The translations under genes and the position numbers were made by a program. Under the pieces are notes generated by a model. That model was not told the DNA's origin. It saw only the letters and a list, made by a program, of their open reading frames with translations, and made no database searches. Positions 9,094 through 17,852 of a stretch of 64,000 bases of DNA are shown piece after piece. Numbering within the stretch: position 1 is the first letter of the stretch; every line of letters begins with the position of its first letter. This DNA comes from Solirubrobacter ginsenosidimutans (GTDB lineage: Bacteria > Actinomycetota > Thermoleophilia > Solirubrobacterales > Solirubrobacteraceae). The stretch spans positions 186,001 through 250,000 of the forward strand of contig NZ_JAPDOD010000001.1 in assembly GCF_027587205.1 (NCBI RefSeq), read 5' to 3'.

Positions 9094-10010
9094 CGCCTCG
9101 CCGTGGGTGGCCGTCAGGCGATGGCCAACCTGCGCCGCTGTGACCTCGACCACAACTATCGCGGGCCGCGCCCGGATCAACGCACCGGCTACGCGCTCAG
9201 GATCTTCCCCGGTAAGAGGCTCGACCCGACGTTCGCGCGCCGGAAACCGATCCCGGACGAACTCGGCGTGATGATCGAGACGTGGCTGGTCATGGTCGAC
9301 AAGCTCCACGAGTACAAGACAGGCGCGAAGTACCCGACGACGTGTCTGTCACCGACGGCGAGGACGAGGTCAAGCGCAAGAAGAGCGGTGCGCTGCTCCC
9401 GGCCAACGTGAAGTCCTCGAACGGACTGACGGCCGTATACCTCTCGCATTACTTCTCCGGCTGCTTCCCGACGCCTAAGACGATGCACCAGTCAACGCGC
9501 GGCATCCCGGCGATGGTCACGCGCGCATTCGACGAGCTCCCCGGCGAGATCGTCGAGGACTACATCGAGCGCTACACGGAAGCGGCAACGCAGCAAGGAA
9601 CCGAGCTGCCGTCGGAGGAGCACATCAAGACAGTGCTCGCCCGCTGCTTCGGCTACTCGCCGAACGAGTATCGACATTCGCGTTCCAGCTCGCCGAGCGC
9701 GCCGGCGTCATCTGGAACGAGCGTGTCGCCGGCAAGATGCAGAACATCGTCGAGCCGAGGCTCTACGCGCACGCAATCGCCGACCACGAGAACCTGCGGA
9801 CGATCGGTCAGGTCGCGGCCGCTACAAGGACCTCAAGACCAGTAGGTCTTTCGAGCTGTTTCCCGGACGCGCCATCGAGCAGATATGGCAGTTCCCCACC
9901 ACGGACGACGGCGCACGCAAACGTCCCGACGTCGCCAAGTACGTCGAGACGCTGCATCGGCTGCGCGCCGCCGTGGACGACTCCCAGACGCTCGTGACGC
10001 GAGCTCATGC
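9094..10010 (+). pseudogene. Multiply frameshifted gene remnant, possibly from a mobile element
   Basis: Coherent protein-like segments follow one another on the plus strand in changing frames. About 9115-9345 reads RRCDLDHNYRGPRP to KLHEYKTGAKYPTT. About 9345-9670 reads DGEDEVKRKKSGALLP to CFGYSPNEY. About 9675-9825 reads FAFQLAERAGVIWNERVAGK to RTIGQVAA. About 9825-10010 reads YKDLKTSRSFELFPGRAIEQ and on. Together they suggest one gene of roughly 300 residues with at least three indels. The composition is less Ala/Arg-biased than the neighbours, consistent with acquired DNA. I do not recognise the family; integrase or plasmid origin is only a guess. Confidence 0.45.
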
Positions 10011-10083
10011 TCTACGGATGCGTCCGCCGGTGCGTCAGCCAGCGCGGCGTACTGTCCGAGATCCCTGCGTCCCAGGCTGACCA

Positions 10084-10761
10084 GGACACGAAGCTCGACT
10101 TCCTGTTGCTGCATAACCACAGCTTGCATCAGGCCGTCGGGACGCTGATTGCTCAGGTCGAGGACTTGCGCAAGATCGCGCTGGAAGGTCACGATCTGAC
10201 GTTCGAGGCGGTAAAGATCAGCGCTCAGCGCGACGAGCTCGTCCGCCAGCTCGACGAGCTGCGGCACAACCAGGACACGTGGCTGGCGGTTCTCGACAAC
10301 AAGGTCCACGAGGAAGTCGTGGAGCGCGATCGAGCTCGGCGAGCTCGGCTACAGCATCGCGCCGCAGCTCGAAGCCCCAAGCCGCTCCGCGACTGGATGA
10401 CGCCAGAGGAGCTCCGCCGGGCCGCGGTCGCCGAGAACCGTGCGACCGTCAGCCGCTGGCTGAAGGGGAAGAACCTGCCTCGCCGGCGCGAGTTCTGGCC
10501 CTGGGAACACCCCCGCGGTTCCCGTCGACGAGTCGCTGCCGAAGCGTCGCCGCATCTGGGTCCCCGGCATCAACCCGGGGTTCTGGCAGACCGACTTCAT
10601 GCGTCAGGAGCTTGACGCGATCCTCACCGTCTGGCCGAAGTGAACGCGGCTGGACCGACCCGGACACCAGGGAGCCGCGCGGGATCTGCTTCGCGCCCCT
10701 GGTGCTCCCCGAGCCGTTTGAGTCCGAGTGCGCCGAGGTGCTCGTGCCCGACGAGCTCTAG
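10084..10761 (+). pseudogene. Frameshifted remnant with coiled coil and HTH-like segment
   Basis: The first frame (about 10084-10330) encodes a coiled-coil stretch (LDFLLLHNHSLHQAVGTLIA, then QRDELVRQLDELRHNQD). About 10390-10500 encodes an HTH-like stretch (MTPEELRRAAVAENRATVSR, WLKGKNLPRR). Sequence then shifts frame to read RRRIWVPGINPGFWQTDFMR up to a stop near 10643, and shifts again to a segment ending PFESECAEVLVPDEL at 10761. These look like one or two genes broken by several indels, continuous with the remnant just upstream, and are probably a decayed mobile island. Family not recognised. Confidence 0.4.
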
Positions 10762-10821
10762 GCGGCGTAGGGCTGGCGGGCGGTGTCCACTGCGGCACCC
10801 TAGGGCGCCGGCGGATGCCGG

Positions 10822-11997
10822 TTAGAAGTCGAGCGCGTCCGGATCTTCGTAGTCGCAGGCGTTGAAGTCGCTGGCCGGCCAGTAACGGGGCTTCGAGCTG
10901 CCGATGTCCTCTAGCTCCTTGTAGCCGGACTTGACCGCGGCCCAGTCTCCCGCGTAGTAGGCGTCGGCGAGGCCGTGCACCTTCGTCAGGACCGTGTCGC
11001 CGCGGTTCCAGAACGCGTCGAGCTGAGCCTCGTCGCCCGTCGGGCGCGGCAACGTGCGGAGCTTCGCGACGGTCGCGAGCCCGCGCTCGGAAGCGAGCTG
11101 GAAGAACGACACCGTCTCGGGTACATCGAACAGCCCGCTGTCGCCTTCGAGGGCCTCCGAACGACGAGAGAGCTCGCCGTCGGCGTCGATCTGCCTGCAG
11201 ATCTTCTCGGCCGCGGCGACGTACCCAGCGCGCGTGACCTCTGTGCGAACGACCGGAACTCTGGCCGAGTAGACAGTGCGGGTCTTCTTCGAACGCGCGT
11301 TGTACGCGTCGCGAGTGCCGTACAACACGGCCTTCACGCGGTACTCGACGGGAGCTCCGTCCGGGCTGGAGATTCGCTTGGTGAAGCGGCCGCGGCTGTC
11401 GAACTTGGCGCTCGCGACGCTCCGCCACTTGCCGTTGCAGGCGCTGCGACGCTGAACCGTAGCCTTGAAGCCCTTGCGCGCAAAGTACCCACCCTGGTTG
11501 CCCTTGAGTGTGATGTAGCCGCGGACGTTCTGCGCGGTCTTGAGGATGATGCGGCGCTTCACCGAGACCTTCGCAGAGGTGACGCTGCCGAGGCGCGCGG
11601 TCAGCTCGCCGAGGCGTTCGTTCTTGCTCGCGATGATGCTGGCGCGGAATGAGCCGTCCGGCTCGACGGTCGCGACGCCGATCGCGCGAGTGCGGGCCGA
11701 GTCCATACGCACGATCTTGCCGACGTCCGCCGGGGTCGCCTCGCCCTGGATGATGATGTAGTGGTATTTGAAGTAGAAGCCGGGCCCCTGGTCTCCCTCT
11801 GGGACGTAGTAGGCGTCGCGGATGACGAGCGGCGAGCTGTCGCAACGCAGCGGCATCGGCGTCTCACCCCGGAGGACTGCCTGCGAGCCGTAGCTGGTCC
11901 AGATCCTGGCGGAGGCGCCGGATGCAAGGGCGAGTGAAACGGTGAGCCCCAGCACGCAGTTCGTGGCGATCAGACGGAGGCGGTTGTGCGAGAGCAT
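10822..11997 (-). CDS. Secreted protein of unknown function
   Basis: A 391-aa protein from the ATG at 11997; codons upstream in the same frame belong to other sequence. The N-terminus has a signal peptide (about residues 1-30: basic start, then VLGLTVSLALASGASA). Residues 30-270 are beta-rich with many Lys/Arg and alternating Val/Thr. Residues about 195-270 resemble a surface Ig-like stress-tolerance fold (FKATVQRRSACNGKWRSVAS, FDSRGRFTKRI, YRVKAVLYG). The last 120 residues are helical with two Cys (EKICRQIDADGE, DFNACDYEDPD). No enzymatic motif. It is transcribed toward the degraded region, apparently as a single gene. Confidence 0.75.
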   Translation of the reverse strand: MLSHNRLRLIATNCVLGLTVSLALASGASARIWTSYGSQAVLRGETPMPLRCDSSPLVIRDAYYVPEGDQGPGFYFKYHYIIIQGEATPADVGKIVRMDSARTRAIGVATVEPDGSFRASIIASKNERLGELTARLGSVTSAKVSVKRRIILKTAQNVRGYITLKGNQGGYFARKGFKATVQRRSACNGKWRSVASAKFDSRGRFTKRISSPDGAPVEYRVKAVLYGTRDAYNARSKKTRTVYSARVPVVRTEVTRAGYVAAAEKICRQIDADGELSRRSEALEGDSGLFDVPETVSFFQLASERGLATVAKLRTLPRPTGDEAQLDAFWNRGDTVLTKVHGLADAYYAGDWAAVKSGYKELEDIGSSKPRYWPASDFNACDYEDPDALDF

Positions 11998-12113
11998 GGC
12001 TGCAGAGTGCCCGCATGCGAACCCCCGCAGTCGGAATCCCGCTGGGCGGCGCTCCTTGGCGGGGCTGTATTCGGCGGGCAAGCCCTCGCGAGAGGTAGCC
12101 CTCGGGTTCCGGT

Positions 12114-12395
12114 GTACGCCGGCAGGCGCTCCACGCCTTCTCGGATCGCGGCGCGCGCGACCCCGGTGGCGTCGATGACGTCTGATTTGCCGCGCTCAAG
12201 GGCCGAGCGCCGCGCGCCTGCCATCAACTTCGGCGCGACCCGAACCACCATCTCCCCACGCGCGACCAAGAACCGTTCCATCCGGCCCGAAACATGTCGG
12301 CAATCCTCAATGGCCCACACCCGCTCGCGTCCTAGCGCGCGTCCCCACACCAACGCGCGGTGCATCCCGTTCAGCGACGACGCCGCCTCATGCAA
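12114..12395 (-). pseudogene. IS110-family transposase fragment
   Basis: The minus strand reads VWAIEDCRHVSGRMERFLV, VRVAPKLMAGARRSALE and GKSDVIDATGVARAAIRE. This is the N-terminal DEDD region of IS110-type transposases, in which the conserved order is an acidic 'IE(D/G)' strand, an 'R-P-x-K-x-x' segment and a 'K-x-D-x-x-D-A' helix. Only about 90 residues are left; the true N-terminus, the rest of the catalytic domain and the C-terminal Ser domain are missing. It is a dead fragment of a mobile element. Confidence 0.7.
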
Positions 12396-12435
12396 CGCGA
12401 CAGCGCGCTTGGGTCGCCAGCCAGAGTTTCGGAAA

Positions 12436-12463
12436 CGTCGAAGAGCAGCACTTTACGTCCGAT
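12436..12463 (+). repeat. Dispersed polarised repeat, copy 4
   Basis: CGTCGA with GCAGCACTTT at the standard spacing; the right end is diverged. It lies 40 bp from the IS110 remnant. Confidence 0.45.
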
Positions 12464-12644
12464 GGCACCTCTCAGGTCGCCGGTGGCCCTGGTGCGCGAG
12501 TCGGTCGTCGCGAGCGCCGTGCTGCCGGCCAAACCTTGTGTCAAGCTCGTTGACCAGCCCGAAGTACGGCGGCCCACGCCGTAGGGTTCGTTGGGGCGAC
12601 CTTCGGGCAGCACATCGACGCTGAACCCGCGCGGGCTCATCGGC

Positions 12645-13421
12645 TTACCGCTCGTCCCCCCTCGTGAAGTCACGGACGGTGGCGCCTGGGTGCGAGGACA
12701 TCGTGAGGTCATCGCTGGCTTGGTCGGGAGGGAGGGTCTCGGCCTGCAGTACGTCGGTGACGGTCGTGCCGAATTCGAAGCGAACGGGAAGCGAGGTCCG
12801 CTTGTCGATGTAGTAGACCCGCTCCGGGACGGGATCCTCGCCGGCTGTCGTGGCGGACAACGCGATGACGTGAACGGGGATGCCACGGATCGTGGTGTCG
12901 TCGCGCTGGGAGACGCCGGGCTCACCGGCGCCGGCCTTGCTGAGGAGCTCGAGCGGATCGTCGTCCGATGCGGTGTTCAGGCTCCGGTAGAGGACGTTGT
13001 CGTTGGCGTTCCAGGAGGACGAGATGTCGCCGTCCAGGGTTACTTCGCCGATCAATGTGCCGCCGGCGGACCGCACCAGCGTGCGCTGGTCGCCGTTGGG
13101 CGCGTGCCAGGTCTCGGCACGGCTGGACGGACGGCCGTCCGGGCCGAGGGTGACCGTGACCGTATGCAGGACGCCGGGACCGCTGAGCGCGGCGGCGGCC
13201 TGGGCGATCACGTCGCGGCCGTTCGCTCCGGGGAGCGCGAGCGAGAGGGCGGCGGCGACCGCCAGCAGCGTGCCGCCGCTGCCGACGCGCGCGACGTTGC
13301 GGGTCGCCCGGCGCCGGCGGACGGCGGCGACGCGCTCGAAGGACGGCGGCGACGCAGCGGGGTGCGCGCCGGCCGGATCGGCGACGCGGACGCGCTCGAG
13401 GATGCAGTCGTCTGAGGTCAT
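12645..13421 (-). CDS. Membrane-anchored partner of ECF sigma factor (putative anti-sigma or MucB-like)
   Basis: A 258-aa protein whose ATG (13421) overlaps the stop of the upstream sigma gene by 4 nt, so the two are coupled. Residues about 45-65 form one transmembrane helix (GTLLAVAAALSLALPGANG), leaving a short basic cytoplasmic N-terminus and a large exported C-terminal domain. The C-terminal part (HTVTVTLGPDGRPSSRAETW, RGIPVHVIALS, VYYIDKRTSLPVRFEF) resembles the LolA/MucB-like outer-surface lipoprotein-sensor fold. A zinc-finger anti-sigma motif (HxxxCxxC) is not visible. Control of the sigma factor is inferred from gene order. Confidence 0.7.
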   Translation of the reverse strand: MTSDDCILERVRVADPAGAHPAASPPSFERVAAVRRRRATRNVARVGSGGTLLAVAAALSLALPGANGRDVIAQAAAALSGPGVLHTVTVTLGPDGRPSSRAETWHAPNGDQRTLVRSAGGTLIGEVTLDGDISSSWNANDNVLYRSLNTASDDDPLELLSKAGAGEPGVSQRDDTTIRGIPVHVIALSATTAGEDPVPERVYYIDKRTSLPVRFEFGTTVTDVLQAETLPPDQASDDLTMSSHPGATVRDFTRGDER

Positions 13422-13981
13422 GCTTGGGTCTCCACGTTCAGGGTCGAGGGGATTGGGCGGGGCTCTGCGGGGGGCGGCGGCGGGGGATCGAGCGCGGCGG
13501 CGAGCCGAGCCTTCGCGCGTGACAGCCGGACGGCGAAGGTCGCGGCCGAACAGCCCGCGACCTTGGCGGCCTCGGTGTTGCTGAGCCCTTCCCAGGCGAT
13601 GAGGCGGATCGCTTCGCGCTCGCGCTCGCTGAGCTCCGCGAAGCCGCGGCCCAACGCCGGATCGCCGACGACGAACTCGGCGGGATCCGCCGAATACCGG
13701 TCGCCGCCGCGACTCATCAACCGCTGGATCAGCGCGTCGCGGCGTGCGTGGCTGCGCCGGTGCCCGTGCACGACGCGCCGCGCGACGCCGTACAGCCACG
13801 GCAGCGGGTCACCCTGCGCCGGGAGTCGGCGCCATGCGATGGCGAACGTCTCGGCGACGATGTCGTCGACGGCATCGACCTCCACGCGTCGGGCCGCGTA
13901 GGCCCGGATCGCCGGGGCATACCGCTCATAGGCGAGCGCACGTCCCTCGGAGCGGCCGGCCTTGCGATCTGAACTGGTCAC
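13418..13981 (-). CDS. ECF (sigma-70 family, group 4) RNA polymerase sigma factor
   Basis: A 187-aa protein with a GTG start at 13981. Region 2 is at about residues 18-85 (YERYAPAIRAYAARRV, DDIVAETFAIAWRRLP, PWLYGVARRVVHGHRR). Region 4 is at about 118-168 (LSEREREAIRLIAWEGLSNT, then AAKVAGCSAATFAVRLSRAK, a helix-turn-helix). There is no region 3, as expected for ECF factors. The C-terminus has a Pro-rich tail. It is the first gene of a two-gene operon with the membrane partner; such pairs normally respond to envelope stress. The regulon cannot be read from the window. Confidence 0.9.
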   Translation of the reverse strand: MTSSDRKAGRSEGRALAYERYAPAIRAYAARRVEVDAVDDIVAETFAIAWRRLPAQGDPLPWLYGVARRVVHGHRRSHARRDALIQRLMSRGGDRYSADPAEFVVGDPALGRGFAELSEREREAIRLIAWEGLSNTEAAKVAGCSAATFAVRLSRAKARLAAALDPPPPPPAEPRPIPSTLNVETQA

Positions 13982-14232
13982 ATCTCATTTCTGCCGCCTC
14001 GGCCGCGGACATTACGTCGCCGCGCCAGATGAGGCTGGATGCGTACGGCGAGGTCGGCGACCCGGGCCGTTCCTCGAGGCCCACGACCTCTACGAAAGCG
14101 ACCGCGCAGCCCGTCGCATAAGGCCGTCGAGCCGGTCGCGCACCTCGCTCGACGGTCCCAGGTCGCCGGGAAAGTCCGCGAGTGCGGAGTGCAACGCCGG
14201 CTCTACCGAAAGCACAGACTGGGACCGCTAGT

Positions 14233-15264
14233 GTGCCGCCGGTGTTGCGCCGCCCGCAGGACGTCCACGCTTCCGACGATCAGCCGCCTCGGTTGGCGGG
14301 CTATCGCAAGTCGGCCGAGGAGTACGCCGCACGGTATGAGCGGGCGCTGGCTCGGGGCAAGGATGCTGCCGCGTGCGACGCGCTCTGGGGGCTGGTCGCT
14401 CGGGGGACGGAGAGCGTGGGGTGGTGTGAAGGCGCCTTGCGCTCAGGCGATGACCTGAGAATCTCCGACGCGGCCGGCGTGTGCCTGTGGATCGGCCCAC
14501 CGTCGACGTTGATCGAGACGCTCCGGAGCCTGGTGGAAACGTTGCCGGACTCCGAGGGGCGCGACTCGGCCGCTGCGGCTCTGCCGGCCGAGGTGCGCGC
14601 CGAGATGACCCGCGAGGAGGACGATGCGGCGCCGGACATCGCGCCGGGGGACAACCTGCTCGAATGCACGATCGTCTGGTACGTGGAGGCCCCGCTGGAG
14701 CGGGTCGTGGCCGACCACGAACAGCGGCCTGCCAGGCAAGACGCGTCCGAGCCCGCCACGCGACACTCGGCGCCGCTGATCGAGCTGGGGCCGTTGCTGG
14801 AGTGGTCTGCTGAGACCCCGTGGCGGAGGCCCTATCTGATGGTGAGCGCCGGGGACCGGTGGACGGCGGTCTTTTCTCGGACCGCCGACCACTCGTGGGT
14901 GGACTCTTTCTCCCGGCGGCTGGACACCCGGGTGCTGCGCACGAGCTGCAGCTCCGAGGATCCCTATCCCGGGGTGGCGTTCTGGCTCACCCTGCCGGGA
15001 GGCAAGGAGTGGCGCTCGATCCAGGTCGGCAAGGACGACTCGGGCTGGTTCTGGCATCTCCGTGGGTCCGAGCAGGCCTTCGAGGAGCCCGAGCGCTACC
15101 AGGAACGGCTCAAAGCCAAACGCTTCGACGTCCAGATGCTCGATCGGTATTGCCTGGCGCTCAGGATCGACCGAAACAACCCGGATTTCTACGGTCCAGA
15201 CGCCGTCCTCTTCGTCGACGGATCCCCCGACCGACCCAGGCGGCGGCGACGCTGGTGGCGATGA
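14233..15264 (+). CDS. Protein of unknown function
   Basis: About 343 aa if read from GTG 14233 (GTG 14242 is also possible; the frame stays open to an ATG at 14182). No signal peptide or membrane helix. The first 120 residues are helical (SAEEYAARYERALARGKDAA, LIETLRSLVETLPDSEGR). The C-terminal 190 residues are alpha/beta with many aromatic residues (PWRRPYLMVSAGDRWTAVFS, GVAFWLTLPGGKEW, DSGWFWHLRG, QMLDRYCLALRIDRNNPDFY), a pattern seen in immunity-type or cargo-binding domains. It heads a run of small unknown genes separated by the dispersed repeat. No family recognised. Confidence 0.6.
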   Translation: MPPVLRRPQDVHASDDQPPRLAGYRKSAEEYAARYERALARGKDAAACDALWGLVARGTESVGWCEGALRSGDDLRISDAAGVCLWIGPPSTLIETLRSLVETLPDSEGRDSAAAALPAEVRAEMTREEDDAAPDIAPGDNLLECTIVWYVEAPLERVVADHEQRPARQDASEPATRHSAPLIELGPLLEWSAETPWRRPYLMVSAGDRWTAVFSRTADHSWVDSFSRRLDTRVLRTSCSSEDPYPGVAFWLTLPGGKEWRSIQVGKDDSGWFWHLRGSEQAFEEPERYQERLKAKRFDVQMLDRYCLALRIDRNNPDFYGPDAVLFVDGSPDRPRRRRRWWR

Positions 15265-15372
15265 GCGCAAAGGAGATCAAGGCGCTCCTCGATCTCGGCT
15301 AGACCTCGTTGCACTCGGAGCCGTCGACTTCGACACGTCGCAGCGCTGTGCAGAAGTCGAGATGGATCCCTT

Positions 15373-15401
15373 CGTCGAAACTCGAGACTCTCGCTTTGTC
15401 G
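15373..15401 (+). repeat. Dispersed polarised repeat, copy 5
   Basis: CGTCGA, with ACTCT at the 14-nt offset, then CGCTTTGTCG. It is 109 bp after the preceding stop and shares 19 identical bases with the copy at 4993. Confidence 0.6.
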
Positions 15402-15551
15402 TCTGAAGGGGCGGCGCGCCGAACCGCGGATTGTCGCCAGTTCGGCTAAAAGGCCACTCGCGATTCGTCCAAACGACTGCACACCCGCATGTGTGACGCG
15501 CCTGTCCGTTCAAGTTGGCGTCGTCGTTGAGGCCCGACGCGCGCGGATGAG

Positions 15552-16142
15552 TTAGCGCAATCGCCGGTCGTAGAGGCCGTTGGACCTGCCGTGACCGCCG
15601 GGGTGTTGACGACCGAGGAGGCGATCTTGCGCGTCCCGCGCCACGATGCTGGTGGGCTTGAGCATGATCGCGTCCGCTTCGGCCGCGTCGAAATGCCAGG
15701 CGAACACGCGCTTGGTCGGGTCTCCCGGCATGGGCTCGGTCGAGACCCGTACATCGCCGCGCCGGTCGCCGAAGGACACCGAGGCCGCGTCCGGGATCGT
15801 GACGCCCGCGACCGCCATCCCGTTCGCCGTCCGATACCAGCTCGCCTCCACGGCCCATTCGGAGGTGAACGCCTCATCGGAGTCATAGCCCGGGCCAACG
15901 AGGAGCAGTCTGGGCCGGCCCTGCGAGTCCCGAGACCACGCGACGTCCAGCCCGTGATGCTCGAGCACGAGGCTGGACCACGGCGAGATCGAATCCTCCT
16001 CGACGTTAAACGCCTCGGCCATCTGCGCCCGGTCGCTCTTGTGGACCTCGACGTCGAACCAGAATGTGAGCCGGTTCGATGCGACCAACGCAACCACGAC
16101 CATCACGACCATCGCAACCAATCCCAGCACGGCGCCTTTCAT
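15552..16142 (-). CDS. Membrane-anchored protein of unknown function, paralogue of the divergent gene
   Basis: A 196-aa protein from ATG 16142. Residues 1-25 are a signal anchor (MKGAVLGLVAMVVMVVVALV). The exported domain has short beta strands with Asp/Gly turns and ends in LLGRQHPGGHGRSNGLYDRRLR. That tail, the central WAVEASWYRT/WAVEVAFRSV region and the DAASVSFG/EAAFVRFG strand match the protein encoded divergently at 16393-16992. The two are therefore an inverted paralogue pair. The conserved HGxxxxxYDRRL tail may be a binding or processing site. Function unknown. Confidence 0.7.
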   Translation of the reverse strand: MKGAVLGLVAMVVMVVVALVASNRLTFWFDVEVHKSDRAQMAEAFNVEEDSISPWSSLVLEHHGLDVAWSRDSQGRPRLLLVGPGYDSDEAFTSEWAVEASWYRTANGMAVAGVTIPDAASVSFGDRRGDVRVSTEPMPGDPTKRVFAWHFDAAEADAIMLKPTSIVARDAQDRLLGRQHPGGHGRSNGLYDRRLR

Positions 16143-16268
16143 GGCACGCAGTGTCGCGCATGCGCGGGGAAGGTGAACTAGTTCATTCGGCCAAGAAGGC
16201 GAGTAGGCGCGCGGTGAGCTGCGTGGCCAGCGGCTGGTGTCGAGCCGGCACCGTCGAAAGCGCGAAAC

Positions 16269-16296
16269 CGTCGACAAGCAGCACTTTGGTGCCCGT
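16269..16296 (+). repeat. Dispersed polarised repeat, copy 6
   Basis: CGTCGA with GCAGCACTTT at the standard offset, in the 250-bp space between the divergent paralogues. Confidence 0.5.
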
Positions 16297-16392
16297 TGCT
16301 CGATCGATCCGTAGTACCGCACCATCCAAGCCGAACGCGTCCTGCCTTGCAGCGCCTCGACGAGTCACTCGACATCGCGTAAGTTGCGCCCC

Positions 16393-16992
16393 ATGAAGCG
16401 CGCCGTGGTTGTGGTCGCTGGATTCGTAACCGGCATCGGAGTCCTCGTCGCCGCTGGGCTACTGTCGGTGTCGATGACGCGCGGGCCGTCGGCCACCGAC
16501 AGGTCGAGCGATGACCCTCAGAAGGTCGCTGAGGAGTTCGGGTGGGTCGATTCCGGCGCGCAGCGCTGGTCGCCGCAGTCAATGGCGGGCAGCGGCATCC
16601 GATTTGCCATCGGGACCCAGCGCGGTGCGCCGTGCATCCTTTTCATCGGTCCGGGCACTGGGGCGCCGTGCTTCGGGTCTGGGTGGGCGGTAGAGGTTGC
16701 GTTCAGGTCGGTGCAAGACCAGACGTTCGTCCTCGGGTCGACGATTCCGGAGGCCGCGTTCGTGCGCTTTGGAAAGAGTCGTGACGCATTTCGTGTCCCG
16801 GTTGAGCGGGTACCTGGCCGCGCTGAGGGCTTCATCGCGTTCGTCCTACCGGATGGGGCCCTTGACCGAGTGAAGACCAACGACATCGTCGCGCTCGATA
16901 GACGCGGCCGTCTGCTGGGCCGACAGCACGCAAACGATGGGCACGGTGGCTTCGGGGCGATGGACGGCATCTACGACCGGCGGCTCAAGTAG
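16393..16992 (+). CDS. Membrane-anchored protein of unknown function, paralogue of the divergent gene
   Basis: A 199-aa protein from ATG 16393, with an N-terminal signal anchor (residues 1-28, VVVVAGFVTGIGVLVAAGLL). The exported part has a Cys pair near the middle (APCILFIGPGTGAPCFGSGW) that the paralogue lacks. The C-terminus reads RGRLLGRQHANDGHG and then DGIYDRRLK, matching the divergent protein at 15552-16142. The shared interior strands (PEAAFVRFGKSRDAFRVPVE) confirm common ancestry by duplication and inversion. No enzyme motif. Both genes may be transcribed from the same 250-bp intergenic region. Confidence 0.7.
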   Translation: MKRAVVVVAGFVTGIGVLVAAGLLSVSMTRGPSATDRSSDDPQKVAEEFGWVDSGAQRWSPQSMAGSGIRFAIGTQRGAPCILFIGPGTGAPCFGSGWAVEVAFRSVQDQTFVLGSTIPEAAFVRFGKSRDAFRVPVERVPGRAEGFIAFVLPDGALDRVKTNDIVALDRRGRLLGRQHANDGHGGFGAMDGIYDRRLK

Positions 16993-17029
16993 TTCCGCGT
17001 CGTAGCGCGCTGTCCGAACGGTTCGCGCT

Positions 17030-17140
17030 CCGACGCCGGCGCCCGCGGCGCAGCCACTCGCCGTACAGCAGGTGCGCTCGCGCGAGCTCCGCCTGCACGC
17101 TGGTGCCGCCGAGCCGTTCGATCGCCTCGCGATAGAGCGC
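17030..17140 (-). pseudogene. Fragment of a LuxR-family ATPase regulator
   Basis: The minus strand encodes ALYREAIERLGGTSVQAELA followed by RAHLLYGEWLRRGRRR. This matches the segment LHREAIERLARTRRRPELAR followed by AHLLYGEWLRRENRRR of the full LuxR-type regulator at 60690-63470. Only about 37 residues of the TPR-like region survive, without the ATPase or the HTH. It is a scar of an ancient paralogue. Confidence 0.65.
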
Positions 17141-17268
17141 CGTGGCTCTAACCGCGTGCGTCGACACGCTTACGATCTGGAACACGTTGCTCGATCACCC
17201 GATCCCGATCGAGATCCGCGGCCAATCGTCTGTGCGAGTCACCGGCGGGTGAACCGAAGAGCAGGATT

Positions 17269-17296
17269 CGTCGAACGCAAGACTCTGCGGCCCCTG
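17269..17296 (+). repeat. Dispersed polarised repeat, copy 7 (13-nt spacing)
   Basis: CGTCGA followed by ACTCT after 13 rather than 14 nt; the right half is GC-rich and diverged. Confidence 0.4.
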
Positions 17297-17349
17297 GCAC
17301 TGGCTCGACTGCGCGTCGTCGCGCCGCGCGCGAAGTAGCCTTCGCGGGT

Positions 17350-17808
17350 ATGCGGAGCGTGGACGCCGAGGCTGAACTGATGGCCCGCCTGTCGACGTTT
17401 GGGGCGAGTGCTGAAGGGCCCTCGTATTCCGACGTCGAGCGGACGTGGCAGACGCTACGCGCCTTCGCGGATGAACCCGTGGACGACCTGGACGCGCGCG
17501 ATTCGTCGGCTGACACGTGGCTTGCCCAACACGGCCCGTACGGAGGCGGAACCTTCGTCCTCGACATGACGCGCGAGTTTCGGTTCGTGGACGAAGAGGG
17601 CCGCTACAGCCACTCGGCGGTCTTGAGTTGCGGCCTCTACTTCGCACCGTTCCTGGCGTTGAAGGGCCTCGAGGCGGCTGACCTCTCGTCGGCCGGGCTC
17701 AGTCTCGACGATTTCTTTCGCCAGGCGCTCGAACTCCCGGGCTTCAAGCGAGTGCGCGACCACCAGCCGGCACCGAACGGGCTGAGAGTCTTCTACACGG
17801 ATGTCTAG
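17350..17808 (+). CDS. Small soluble protein of unknown function
   Basis: A 152-aa protein from ATG 17350. No signal peptide or membrane helix. It contains helical (VERTWQTLRAFADEPVDDLD) and beta segments (GGTFVLDMTREFRFVDEEGR, SCGLYFAPFLALKGLE) and ends RVFYTDV. Size and composition resemble immunity or cargo proteins of polymorphic toxin systems, but no toxin gene is nearby, so this is only a suggestion. It ends 45 bp before an IS1182-type insertion. Confidence 0.6.
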   Translation: MRSVDAEAELMARLSTFGASAEGPSYSDVERTWQTLRAFADEPVDDLDARDSSADTWLAQHGPYGGGTFVLDMTREFRFVDEEGRYSHSAVLSCGLYFAPFLALKGLEAADLSSAGLSLDDFFRQALELPGFKRVRDHQPAPNGLRVFYTDV

Positions 17809-17852
17809 AGAGGCGGCCGGAGCGCCTCCATCCGGAAGTCTTCTCTTCGTCG

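Larger units (their letters stand above)
11998..12644. other. Gap holding IS110-type remnant and one repeat copy
   Basis: Between the secreted protein and the sigma partner gene lie an IS110-like transposase fragment (12114-12395, minus) and a repeat copy (12436-12463). The remaining 180 bp show nothing I can support. Confidence 0.5.
16993..17349. other. Gap with LuxR-regulator fragment and one repeat copy
   Basis: The gap holds a short minus-strand remnant of a LuxR-type ATPase regulator (17030-17140), a repeat copy (17269-17296) and a short hairpin, CGCGAAG/CTTCGCG, just before the next start. Confidence 0.5.
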
